From contig JBKHCM010000047.1 in assembly GCA_046541805.1 (NCBI GenBank), positions 1 through 23,337 on the forward strand: DNA of 23,337 nt, read 5' to 3'. Under the pieces are notes generated by a model that did not search any database, was not told where the DNA came from, and saw only the letters and a list, made by a program, of their open reading frames with translations. Shown here in pieces: positions 1 to 7,124 of this stretch. Numbering within the stretch: the stretch's first letter is position 1; every line of letters begins with the position of its first letter. This DNA is from JAAAPF01 sp046541805 (GTDB lineage Bacteria > Pseudomonadota > Alphaproteobacteria > Geminicoccales > Geminicoccaceae). The position numbers and the translations under genes are program-made.

Positions 1-249
1 GCCGGCTTGCCGGTGCGCGGGATCGACGGCGGGGTCGAGCCGGCGACCGCGGCGGCGCTTGCCGTGGACGTCGTCGCCTGGACCGGCGAGCCCGGGCCCT
101 GGCGCCGCGCACTCGCCGCGCGACCGGGCGCGATCCGCCCCCTCGTCACCGCGCGCGTCGCGCCCGCCGCCTACTGCCACGAGCGGGCGGTCTGCATCGA
201 CACCACCGCCGCCGGCGGCAACGCCACCCTGCTGGCGCAGACGAGCTGA
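1..249 (+). CDS. putA: Bifunctional proline dehydrogenase / glutamate-semialdehyde dehydrogenase PutA, C-terminal end (partial)
   Basis: The reading frame is open from the first base and stops with TGA at 247-249, so only the last 82 residues are present. The tail ends in the run ERAVCIDTTAAGGNATLL, which matches the conserved C-terminal motif of bacterial PutA (E. coli PutA ends with a very similar NTAAAGGNASLM segment). PutA oxidises proline to glutamate in two steps, using an FAD-dependent proline dehydrogenase domain and an NAD-dependent aldehyde dehydrogenase domain. The visible piece is the extreme C-terminus, which in long PutA proteins helps cover the substrate channel. The catalytic domains lie to the left of the window. 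A shorter enzyme with only the aldehyde dehydrogenase C-terminal region cannot be formally excluded. Confidence 0.85.
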   Translation, partial: AGLPVRGIDGGVEPATAAALAVDVVAWTGEPGPWRRALAARPGAIRPLVTARVAPAAYCHERAVCIDTTAAGGNATLLAQTS

Positions 250-287
250 GCCGCGCCCGGCGCCGCGGCTGCAGGCGCCCGCGGGCG

Positions 288-1535
288 TCACCCGTCGGCG
301 CGGGCGAGCTCGAGGACCGCCTGCAAGAGGACGTTGGCGCCGGCCTCGACCTCGTCGGGCTCGACGCTCTCCGCCTCGTTGTGGCTGAGGCCGTCCCGGC
401 AAGGGATGAAGACCATCGCCGTCGGCGCCACCCGCGCCACGTAGCAGGCGTCGTGGCCCGCACCCGAGATGATGTCGCGCGCCGCGAGGCCCAGGCCCGC
501 GGCGGCGCGGCGGACGGTGGCGGCGACTTGGGCGTCGAAGACCACCGGCGCCGAATGGGCCACCGCGGTGACCTCGGCGGTGCAGCCCTGGCCGGCGGCG
601 TGCTCGGCGACGAGCCGCTTGGTGTCCTCGGCGAGGGTGGCGAGGACGGCGTCGTCGGGGTGGCGCAGATCGAGGGTGAAGCGGACCTCGCCCGGCACGG
701 TGTTGCGCGAGCCGGGTGCGACGTGGAGCGCGCCGACGGTGGCGACCGCGGGCGGGCGCGCCAGCGCCAGGTGGCGCACGGCCGTCACCACCGCGGCGGC
801 GGCGACCAGCGGGTCCTGGCGGCGGTCCATCGGGGTGGTGCCGGCGTGGCTCTCGCGGCCGGTGATGGTGACGTCGAGCCAGCGCAGCCCCTGCGCGCCG
901 GTGACGACGCCGATAGGGTACCCCTCGGCCTCGAGGATCGGGCCCTGCTCGATGTGCAGCTCCAAAAAGGCCTTCATCGGCCGCGGCGCGCAGGGCTCGG
1001 TGCCCTTGGCGCCGATGCCTTCGAGCGCGTCGGCGAAGGTGACGCCGTCGGCGTCGGTGCGGGCGTGGGCCCAGTCCTTGGCGAAGGCGCCGGCGTAGAC
1101 GCCCGAGGCCAGCATCGACGGCGCGAAGCGGCAGCCCTCCTCGTTGGTCCAGTTCACCACCTCGATCGGGTGGTCGGTGGTGATGCCGTGCTCGTCGAGG
1201 GTGCGCAGGACCTCGAGCCCGGCGAGCACGCCGGCGACGCCGTCGAACTTGCCGCCGGTGGGCTGGGTGTCGAGATGGGAGCCGACGACCACCGGCGGCA
1301 GCTCGGCGCGGACGCCGGGGCGCCGGGCGATCTGGTTGCCCATGTCGTCGAGGGCGACGGCGCAGCCGAGCTCTTCGCACCAGCGCCGAAACAGCGCGCG
1401 GCCCTCGGCGTCGAGGGCGGTCAGCGTCTGGCGGTTGTTGCCGCCCTTGGCCGTCGCGCCGATCGCGTGCATCGCCATCAGGCTCGCCCAGAGCCGGCCG
1501 CCGTCGATGCGGAGGTTGTCGTGGCTGCGCGTCAT
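288..1535 (-). CDS. M20-family Zn-dependent amidohydrolase (N-carbamoyl-L-amino acid hydrolase / allantoate amidohydrolase type)
   Basis: This 415-residue protein has the full length and motif order of the hydantoinase/carbamoylase branch of peptidase family M20. The metal-binding His and Asp are in GSHLDTQPTGGKFDG (H87, D89, D98), followed by the Glu pair of NWTNEEG (E132-E133) and the His of LELHIEQGP (H194). The dimerisation domain starts around GRESHAGTTPMDRRQDPL, and the C-terminal metal ligand region is LSHNEAE. Members cleave N-carbamoyl amino acids, 3-ureidopropionate or allantoate, releasing ammonia and CO2. Substrate cannot be assigned from sequence alone. It is a cytoplasmic enzyme for pyrimidine, purine or hydantoin nitrogen salvage. 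The ATG at 1535 precedes the first conserved block by a normal distance. It is transcribed alone, convergent with putA; no hydantoinase or allantoinase gene lies beside it. Confidence 0.92.
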   Translation of the reverse strand: MTRSHDNLRIDGGRLWASLMAMHAIGATAKGGNNRQTLTALDAEGRALFRRWCEELGCAVALDDMGNQIARRPGVRAELPPVVVGSHLDTQPTGGKFDGVAGVLAGLEVLRTLDEHGITTDHPIEVVNWTNEEGCRFAPSMLASGVYAGAFAKDWAHARTDADGVTFADALEGIGAKGTEPCAPRPMKAFLELHIEQGPILEAEGYPIGVVTGAQGLRWLDVTITGRESHAGTTPMDRRQDPLVAAAAVVTAVRHLALARPPAVATVGALHVAPGSRNTVPGEVRFTLDLRHPDDAVLATLAEDTKRLVAEHAAGQGCTAEVTAVAHSAPVVFDAQVAATVRRAAAGLGLAARDIISGAGHDACYVARVAPTAMVFIPCRDGLSHNEAESVEPDEVEAGANVLLQAVLELARADG

Positions 1536-1720
1536 CCTCTCGTCCCCTACCGAACCCGAAGCCGTGACGGTAGAGAGGGCGCCGCAGGTGCGAAAGGTTG
1601 CGGACGCCGCCGCCGCGCGGACACCTCGCGCCCGCGCGCGCGTTACGCCGATGACGCGTGCCGTTGCGGCCGGATCGCGCCGTCTGCGGCGAAACCCCTT
1701 GCCAGAACTGCCAGAACTGG

Positions 1721-2368
1721 ATGTGTGCGGTGGTGAAGCTGGAACTCGACCATTTCTTCGTCTTCGTCGAACCCGGCGGCGCCGCGACCGCCGCCAAGCT
1801 CGAGGCGGGCGGGCTGGTGCCGACCTTCCGGCGCCACCACGAGGGTCAGGGCACCGCCAATCTCTGCTACGTCTTCGACAACGCCTATCTGGAGCTCATC
1901 TGGGTCGAGGACCCGGCGCTGTTGAGCCGCGCCACCTTCCGCCGCACCCGGCTGTGGGAGCGCTCGCGCTGGAAGAGCGACGGCAACTCGCCCTTCGGCG
2001 TCTGCGTGCGCGCCGAGGAGGCGCTGCCGTTCCCCTGCTGGCTGTGGCAGCCGCCCGATCTGCCGCCCGGCCTCTACCTCGAGGTGGCGAAGGTGGTGAG
2101 CGACCCGGAGGTGCCGTTCCTCTTCCGCTTTCCCGGCACCCTGCGCCCCGACCACTGGCCCGACGACCGCGCCGGCGCCCGCCAGGAGCCCGCCGGGCTC
2201 GCCGAGATCACCGGCTTGACGCTGTCGGCGTTGCCGACCGCGGAGCAGCTCGCGGGCCTCACCCTCGACCCGGCGATCGGCCATCAGACCGCGATCTTGG
2301 AGTTCTCCCGCCGCGACGGCGGGCCGGCCCGGCGCCTGCGCCTGCCCGATGGCACATGGCTCGCCTGA
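1721..2368 (+). CDS. VOC-superfamily glyoxalase-like domain protein
   Basis: The 215-residue product opens with a KLELDHFFVFVEPGG strand followed by a GGLVPTFRRHHEGQGTAN helix-loop and a YVFDNAYLELIWVEDP strand. This is the pattern of the Glyoxalase_3-like domain of the vicinal oxygen chelate superfamily: a His near the N-terminus and a Glu in a LELIW motif as potential metal ligands. A second, more divergent half follows, ending TAILEFSRR. Members are uncharacterised in most bacteria, so a reaction cannot be named. The ATG at 1721 is preferred over an upstream one at 1658, because the conserved fold begins six codons later and the upstream residues look non-coding. No clear Shine-Dalgarno sequence precedes it; a GTG at 1733 is also possible. 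It diverges from the amidohydrolase gene, and the 185 bases between them presumably hold both promoters. Confidence 0.8.
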   Translation: MCAVVKLELDHFFVFVEPGGAATAAKLEAGGLVPTFRRHHEGQGTANLCYVFDNAYLELIWVEDPALLSRATFRRTRLWERSRWKSDGNSPFGVCVRAEEALPFPCWLWQPPDLPPGLYLEVAKVVSDPEVPFLFRFPGTLRPDHWPDDRAGARQEPAGLAEITGLTLSALPTAEQLAGLTLDPAIGHQTAILEFSRRDGGPARRLRLPDGTWLA

Positions 2369-2449
2369 GGGTGTGGGCGGCGCGGGCCGGAGGCTCGATC
2401 AGGCCGTCGCCATGCGCCGCGCGATGCCGCCCTCGGCCGCGGCGGCCCG

Positions 2450-2705
2450 CCGCGGGAGCCCTTGGGCCGCGCGCCCCGCGCTGGCGCCGCAGGGCGGCAC
2501 CAACGCGCCCATGTCCGCGCACATGATCGAGGACATGGACATCAATGCCGGCGCGGTGTTGGACGAAGGGGTCTCGATCGAGGAGATGGGTCGGCAGCTG
2601 TTCGACCTCGTGCTCCGGGTGGCCTCCGGCGAGCCCACCAAGAGCGAGGCCTCGGGGCTGGGCGATCACGCCTTCATCCCCTGGCAGATCGGGGCGGTGA
2701 TGTGA
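2450..2705 (+). pseudogene. C-terminal remnant of an altronate dehydratase / UxaA-family hydrolyase
   Basis: An open frame ending with TGA at 2703-2705 encodes the characteristic UxaA-family C-terminus. EDMDINAGAVLDEG is followed by IEEMGRQLFDLVLRVASGE, then TKSEASGLGDHAFIPWQIGAVM read as one stretch. Homology can be followed back to RGSPWAARPALAPQGGTNAP, which resembles the GRGS...KP.PSIK..TN segment of the family. That is about 85 residues, whereas functional proteins are roughly 390-510 residues. The enzymes dehydrate sugar acids such as D-altronate or D-galactarate. Upstream of about 2450 the frame carries no recognisable sequence and quickly enters the glyoxalase-like gene, so the catalytic body is gone. 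An ATG at 2511 could start a 64-residue peptide, but function is unlikely. The fragment sits only a few dozen bases before the SRPBCC gene, suggesting a deletion joined them. Confidence 0.75.
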
Positions 2706-2748
2706 CGACGCGGGCCCGTCGCCCGCGATCAGGAAGGAGGATGTGGCG

Positions 2749-3171
2749 ATGACCGTGGAAGTGGAGCGCAAGGTCGTCGTGCCGGCGCCGGTCGATGAGG
2801 TCTGGCGTCGGGTCGGCGACTTCGGGGCGATCAAGGCGTGGCACCCGGCGATCGCGACCTGCGACGTCGAGCGTAACGGGCCGGCGATCTACCGCCACCT
2901 CCGCACCCACGACGGCGGCGAGTTTCTCGAGCGCGAGGTCGCCGAGCACGACGAGCTGACCGACCACTCCTACGCCTACGAGATCATCTCCTCGCCCCTC
3001 CCGGTCAGCAACTATCAGGCGGTCTTCCGGGTCCTGCCGGACGCCGCCGGCGCCCGGGTCGAGTGGTCGAGCCACTTCGAGGCCGACGGCGCGAGCGAGC
3101 ACGAGGCGGCCATGGCCGTCGCCGGCATCTACGAGGCCGGGCTCGAGAGCATCAAGCAGCAATTTGCCTGA
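2749..3171 (+). CDS. SRPBCC (START-like) family protein
   Basis: The 140-residue protein has the compact fold signature of the polyketide cyclase/dehydrase group of SRPBCC proteins. An N-terminal strand VERKVVVPAPVDEVWRRVGD is followed by FGAIKAWHPAI, a central YEIISSPLPVSNYQAVFRV strand pair, and a C-terminal helix GIYEAGLESIKQ. The domain forms a deep hydrophobic pocket; ligand and role are unknown for this subgroup. The start is ATG 2749 because AGGAGG at 2735-2740 lies eight bases before it; a GTG at 2743 would be too close. The gene is followed directly by the histidine phosphatase, whose TTG start overlaps this stop codon by eight bases, so the two are probably translated together. Confidence 0.87.
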   Translation: MTVEVERKVVVPAPVDEVWRRVGDFGAIKAWHPAIATCDVERNGPAIYRHLRTHDGGEFLEREVAEHDELTDHSYAYEIISSPLPVSNYQAVFRVLPDAAGARVEWSSHFEADGASEHEAAMAVAGIYEAGLESIKQQFA

Positions 3172-3793
3172 GCGCGCGCCGCCACGGGCGGACGTCGAGA
3201 TCCTCTTCGTCCGCCACGGCGAGACCGTGCACAACCGCGAGCGGCGGATGTCCGGCCACCGCGACGCCCCGCTCACGCTCGAAGGCCTGCGCCAGGCCGA
3301 GCGCGTCGGCGCCCTGTTGGCGGCGCGCTACGGCGCCGAGCTCGCGCACTGGCGCTGGGTCACGAGCCCGCTCGCGCGCGCCTGGCAGACCGCCGTCATC
3401 GCGGCCGACGTCGCGGGCGTCGCCACCACCGCGCTCGGTTTCGACGACCGCTTGAAGGAGATGACCTGGGGGCGCTGGGACGGGCTCACCGCCGCCGAGA
3501 TCGAGGCCATGGACCCCGAGCTCTGGCGCGCGCGGATCAAGGATCGCTGGACCGTTGCGCCCCCCGGCGGCGGCGAGACCCAGCGCGACATCATCACCCG
3601 CGCCGAGGCCTGGCTCGCCGATCTCGCGCCCGGCGCCCGCGTCGTCGCCTTCGCCCACGGCGCGCTCGGCCGGGCCCTGCGCTGCGCCTATCGGGGCCTG
3701 CCCGACGACGCCATGCTCCAGATGGACGAGCCCCAGGGCTCGGTCTTCCGCCTCATCCAGGGCGGCGAGGAGCGCATCGACGCCGGCGGCTGA
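3164..3793 (+). CDS. Histidine phosphatase superfamily protein (phosphoglycerate mutase-like)
   Basis: The product has 209 residues. The catalytic phosphohistidine motif is VRHGETVHN, with R17 and H18. The second conserved arginine follows in SPLARAWQTA, the acidic helper residue in LKEMTWGRWDG, and the second catalytic His in VVAFAHGALGRAL. These are the hallmarks of branch-1 histidine phosphatases such as cofactor-dependent phosphoglycerate mutase, CobC and small-molecule phosphatases. The substrate is not predictable. The only plausible initiation codon is TTG at 3164, since no ATG or GTG lies between it and the RHGE motif. It overlaps the end of the SRPBCC gene, which fits translational coupling. 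The next gene encodes a sugar-phosphate isomerase-fold protein, so a phosphorylated metabolite in the same route is conceivable, but this is inference. Confidence 0.88.
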   Translation: MPERAPPRADVEILFVRHGETVHNRERRMSGHRDAPLTLEGLRQAERVGALLAARYGAELAHWRWVTSPLARAWQTAVIAADVAGVATTALGFDDRLKEMTWGRWDGLTAAEIEAMDPELWRARIKDRWTVAPPGGGETQRDIITRAEAWLADLAPGARVVAFAHGALGRALRCAYRGLPDDAMLQMDEPQGSVFRLIQGGEERIDAGG

Positions 3794-3875
3794 CGCGGCC
3801 GCGGCCGCTGGCGCGTTGCGCGGGCGGGCAACCTCGCCGCATGCTCGCTCCGGCGCGGCAAGCGAAGGAGACGCC

Positions 3876-4901
3876 ATGACGTCGACGATGCGGGCCGAGG
3901 CGCTGGCCATCCCGGGGCGGATCGCGCGCGCCCTCGCCGGTCAGGGCGAGGTGATCGCGGCCGTCGCCGGCCAGATCCGGGCGTTCGCGCCCACGGGCGT
4001 GGTCACGGTCGCCCGCGGCACCTCCGATCACGCCGCCGACTACGCGCTGCGCCTGATCGCCCGCGAGACGGGGCTGATCGGCGCCAGCCTGCCGCCGTCC
4101 CTGGTGACCCTGGGGCCGCGCGCGCTGCGCTTCGAGGGGCGACTGGTGCTCGCGCTGTCGCAGAGCGGGCGCAGCCCCGACCTCGTGCAGACGGTCACCG
4201 CGGCGCGCGCGGGCGGCGCGCTCACCGTCGCGGTGGTGAACGCGCCCCAAAGCCCGCTCGCCGACGCCGCCGAGCGCGTCGTCGCCGCCGACGCCGGCCC
4301 CGAGCACGCCGTCGCCGCCACCAAGTCCTACGTGCTCACGCTTTTGCAGGTGGCGCGGCTGGTCGCCGCCTGGGCGGGCGACGACGACCTCGCCCGCGCC
4401 TTGCCCGCGCTGCCCACGGCGCTCGCCGCCGGCGCGGCCGCGGACTGGCACCCGCTCGTGGACGCGCTCGAAGACGCCGGCTCGCTCTTCGTCGTCGGCC
4501 GCGGCCTCGCCCACGCCACTGCGCGCGAGGCGGCCTTGAAGCTCAAGGAGACCTGCCGCGTCCACGCCGAGGCGGTGAGCGGTGCCGAGATCATGCACGG
4601 CCCCAAGGCCTTGCTCGACGCCGTCCAGCCGCTCCTCCTCTGCGCCGGCCCCGACGTGCCCGCCGCCGTGCATCGCGCCACCGCCGGCGAGCTCGCGGCG
4701 CTCACCCGCCGGCTCCACGTCCTGGGTGCCGTCGATGCCGGCTGCGGCCTGCACCTTCGCGCCCCGCCCGCGCCGGCGCCGGTGCTGCAGCCGCTGGTCG
4801 ACATCGTGCCGTTCTACCTCGCCGCCGAAGCGCTCAGCCGCCGCCGCGGCCTCTCCCCCGACGCCCCCCGCCACCTCCGGAAGGTGACCGAGACGCGGTA
4901 G
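3876..4901 (+). CDS. SIS-domain protein related to the GlmS isomerase half / NagB-II-type glucosamine-6-phosphate deaminase
   Basis: The 341-residue protein has two SIS domains in tandem and no glutamine amidotransferase domain, so it is not a full GlmS. The first domain carries VARGTSDHAADYALRL and the phosphosugar loop ALSQSGRSPD. The second has FVVGRGLAHATAREAALKLKET followed by CRVHAEAVSGAEIMHGP, the substrate-binding region shared by GlmS and NagB-II. It ends in SPDAPRHLRKVTETR, the family's usual tail. Members aldose-ketose isomerise or deaminate amino-sugar phosphates in amino-sugar catabolism. ATG 3876 has AAGGAG at 3865-3870 five bases upstream. It follows the phosphatase gene after 82 bases. 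No nagA, kinase or PTS gene is in the window to confirm an amino-sugar pathway. Confidence 0.88.
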   Translation: MTSTMRAEALAIPGRIARALAGQGEVIAAVAGQIRAFAPTGVVTVARGTSDHAADYALRLIARETGLIGASLPPSLVTLGPRALRFEGRLVLALSQSGRSPDLVQTVTAARAGGALTVAVVNAPQSPLADAAERVVAADAGPEHAVAATKSYVLTLLQVARLVAAWAGDDDLARALPALPTALAAGAAADWHPLVDALEDAGSLFVVGRGLAHATAREAALKLKETCRVHAEAVSGAEIMHGPKALLDAVQPLLLCAGPDVPAAVHRATAGELAALTRRLHVLGAVDAGCGLHLRAPPAPAPVLQPLVDIVPFYLAAEALSRRRGLSPDAPRHLRKVTETR

Positions 4902-4977
4902 GCGACCCGGCGCCGGCTGGCGGGGGCGCGCGCCCTCGGCTAGGCTTCCACCATCGGAAGCTGCGACGGGGCCGGCA

Positions 4978-6300
4978 TTGTCCTCCCGCGACGACACGCC
5001 CGCGCTCGCCGGCCATCTGGGCGTCAACATCGGCTCGCTGCTCTTGGGCCTGCCGGCGGTCTCGGGTTTGCCCGAACTCCTGGTGGCGCTCGGGCGCTGG
5101 CACGGCCGCACCATCCCGAAAAACCGCGAGGCCGCGTTGCGCGCCGCCGCCTAGGCTCTCGCGGTCGCCGAACGCGACGTCCTCAACGCCGAGCTTCTGC
5201 TCGACCACGCCGGCATCGACCTCGACTGGATCGCTGATCAGTGCCACGGCCGCCACGGCGGCATCAGGGCCGAGGTCGAGCATTTGCTCGCGCACGTCCG
5301 CGCCGAGGCCGCCCACCCGAGCACGGCCTATCCGGCTGGACGTTCGATCACGCCGACTTCGAGCCCGCCTTTCGCGCCATCCGGCTGGCCTACCGGCGGC
5401 TCTTTGCGCAGCCCGGCTTTCTCGACGACATGCGCCACGAGCTGGCGCGTGCGTCGGCGGCGCGCGAGCGCGACATTCAGGCGATCGTTCGGCGGATCGA
5501 GGCGCACCACGCGCCACAGCTCGACGCCGAGCGCGAGGAGAAGCGGCGGCTGTTGGCGCTGGTCGAGACGCTGGTCGGCCGCGCCGAGGCCCGGCCCGAG
5601 GACGAACTGGCCGCCGTGCTGGCGCGCGTCCGCGCAGGCGGCGACCCGGCGGCGCTGACCGACGAGCTGGCGGCAGCGGCCGCCAAGGCCGAGGCGCGTT
5701 GGCAGGAACAAAAAGAGGCGGCTGCGACCGCCCGCGCCGACACCCTCCGCGCCTATCGCGAACTCGCCACGCTCGCCTACTGGACCGACACCGAGCGCGC
5801 GCTCGCGGCGTGGCGCAAGGTCATGGACCTCGACCCCACCGACCTCTGGGCGCCGATCGAGGTCGGCCGGCTGGAGAGGCGCAAGGGCGACCTCGCGGCC
5901 GCCGCGGCCGCGTTCCAGGAGGGTCACGAGCGCGCGGAGAAGCTTAAAGATCGGCGACAGATTTCGGTGGCGCTCGAAGGGCTGGGCGACGTGCGGCGGG
6001 CGCAAGGCGCTCTCGCGGAAGCTCTTCCCCACTACGAAGCGACTCTGGCGATCGCCGAGCGGCTGGCGGCGGGCGATCCGTCGAAAAGGGTGGCAGCGCG
6101 ACCTGATCGTGTCGAACGCGAAGCTCGCCGAAGTCGCCATGGCGCAGGACGACGCGGCGACGGCGGCGCGCCGCTACCGCGCGGCGCTTAGCCTCGCCGA
6201 GCGGTTGGCGGAGGGCGGCCGGCTGGCGCCGTGCGACGCTTGGATGTTGGAGGAGCTGCGGCGGCGGTTGGCGGCGGTGGGTGGGCGCGCGGCCGGGTCA
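4978..6300 (+). pseudogene. TPR-repeat protein gene broken by a stop codon and two frameshifts
   Basis: A coherent protein can be followed through changing frames. From TTG 4978 (frame 1) it reads GHLGVNIGSLLLGLPAVSG up to a TAG at 5152-5154, then continues in the same frame with LAVAERDVLNAELLLDHAG. Near 5320-5340 the sense moves to frame 3 (GWTFDHADFEPAFRAIRLAY). This frame runs through a helical middle section and two TPR units (LEGLGDVRRAQGALAEALPHY, LAIAERLAAGDPS as separate pieces). At about 6085-6090, just after the run aaaaggg, it returns to frame 1 with WQRDLIVSNAKLAEVAMAQD. The junction DPSK/WQRDLIVS restores the DPSN.GWQRDL linker common in bacterial TPR repeat arrays. Downstream of about 6300 the frame stays open but runs antisense to higA, so the original end is unclear. 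Indels could also be sequencing errors. The function of the intact protein is unknown. Confidence 0.72.
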
Positions 6301-6600
6301 GGTCCGGAGCGCGAAACCCGCGAAGTCCCGACCCCGTGCGGCGTCCTTGGCGACCTCGAGCTCGTAGCTCTTCTGCAGGTTCATCCAGAATTCCGCCGTG
6401 GTGCCGAACGCGGCGGCGAGGCGCAGCGCGGTGTCGCCGCTGATGCCGCGCTTGCCGGCGACGATGGCGGAGATCCGGTTGCCCGGCACCTCGATGCGTC
6501 GCGCGAGCGCGTTGGCGCTCAGTCCGAGCGGTTCCATGAAGTCGTGGCGGAGCACCTCGCCCGGATGCACGGGCTCAATGGTCATCACAGAGTTCGACAT
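6298..6600 (-). CDS. higA: HigA-family antitoxin (XRE-type HTH)
   Basis: About 100 residues, opening with the family hallmark EPVHPGEVLRHDFMEPLGLS. A helix-turn-helix follows (ANALARRIEVPGNRISAIVAGKR as two adjoining helices), then GISGDTALRLAAAFGTTAEFW and MNLQKSYELEVAK. HigA proteins bind and neutralise the HigB ribosome-dependent mRNA nuclease and repress their own operon. Several starts are possible. ATG 6600 has GGGGA a suitable distance upstream; ATG 6585 (MTIEPVHPGEVL) also fits the family. Either way the start lies inside the end of higB, so the two are translationally coupled. The toxin-first order is typical of HigBA. The gene points toward and touches the broken TPR gene. Confidence 0.93.
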   Translation of the reverse strand: MSNSVMTIEPVHPGEVLRHDFMEPLGLSANALARRIEVPGNRISAIVAGKRGISGDTALRLAAAFGTTAEFWMNLQKSYELEVAKDAARGRDFAGFALRT

Positions 6601-6853
6601 CGTGCGCGTCCCCATTCTCCCAGCGAAAGCACAGGCGGTACGGGTCGTTCACGCGGATGGCGTACTGCCCAGCGCGGTCGCCGCGCAGCGCCTCCAGGCG
6701 GTTGCCGGGCGGTACCCGCAGATCGTCGAGGGTGCGGGCGGCCTTGAGCATCTCCAGCTTGCGCAGCGCGACCCGCTCGACGTGGCGCCATCGCGGCACG
6801 CGCTCGCGGTCGGCGAGGCGGGCGGTGTCCCGGTCCGCGAACGAACGGATCAT
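6575..6853 (-). CDS. higB: HigB-family toxin (RelE/ParE superfamily mRNA interferase)
   Basis: The 92-residue product starts MIRSFADRDTARL and contains the family segments RKLEMLKAARTLDDLRVPPGN, RLEALRGDRAGQYAIRVND and PYRLCFRWENGDAHDVEL. The spacing and the C-terminal strand with Arg, Phe and Trp are those of HigB/RelE-like toxins, which cut mRNA in the ribosomal A site. The length equals the usual 92-93 residues, so the toxin looks intact. It is the first gene of the pair and overlaps higA. A short inverted repeat covering the start codon may be the operator bound by HigA. Confidence 0.93.
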   Translation of the reverse strand: MIRSFADRDTARLADRERVPRWRHVERVALRKLEMLKAARTLDDLRVPPGNRLEALRGDRAGQYAIRVNDPYRLCFRWENGDAHDVELCDDH

Positions 6854-6867
6854 ACCTCGGACGTATG
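6851..6867 (-). promoter_or_regulatory. Candidate HigA operator (inverted repeat over the higB start)
   Basis: CATAC and GTATG form a 5-bp inverted repeat separated by seven bases. The left arm overlaps the higB initiation codon. Nearby CGTATGC/CGTATCG direct repeats lie just upstream. HigBA operons are normally autorepressed by HigA binding palindromes in this position. The assignment rests only on symmetry and location. Confidence 0.35.
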
Positions 6868-7070
6868 CCGTATCGGTAGGGACGTGGCAATGCGGCCGAC
6901 CCAGCGAGCCACTGGTCCGACAGCTTGGGGAATGATATCCTACAACATTGGAAGTCGCGTGCGTGTTGCGAACGGTGCCTCGGCTTCGGGAAATGCCGAA
7001 CGAAGCCAGATCGGCGGATTGTCGCGGCAGCGCAAGGGGTTACGGGCGCTTCGGCGGGGCCGGATAAGAA

Positions 7071-7098
7071 GCGAGCCCGACCTGGTGGCCGGGCTCGC
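7071..7098 (-). terminator. Intrinsic terminator after the CoxL-like gene
   Basis: A perfect 9-bp GC-rich stem, GCGAGCCCG paired with CGGGCTCGC, encloses a 10-base loop. On the minus strand it is followed by TTCTTAT, a T-rich tail. It begins 27 bases beyond the stop codon of the leftward CoxL-like gene, exactly where an intrinsic terminator would be expected. Confidence 0.75.
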
Positions 7099-7124
7099 GG
7101 GCGACGTCCGGACGGTCCCTGGCC

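Noticed and set aside
381..1736. 451-codon open frame on the plus strand
   Set aside because: It is antisense to the M20 amidohydrolase, which has all family motifs; the plus-strand product is Gly/Arg/Asp-rich with no family pattern, as expected in GC-rich DNA.
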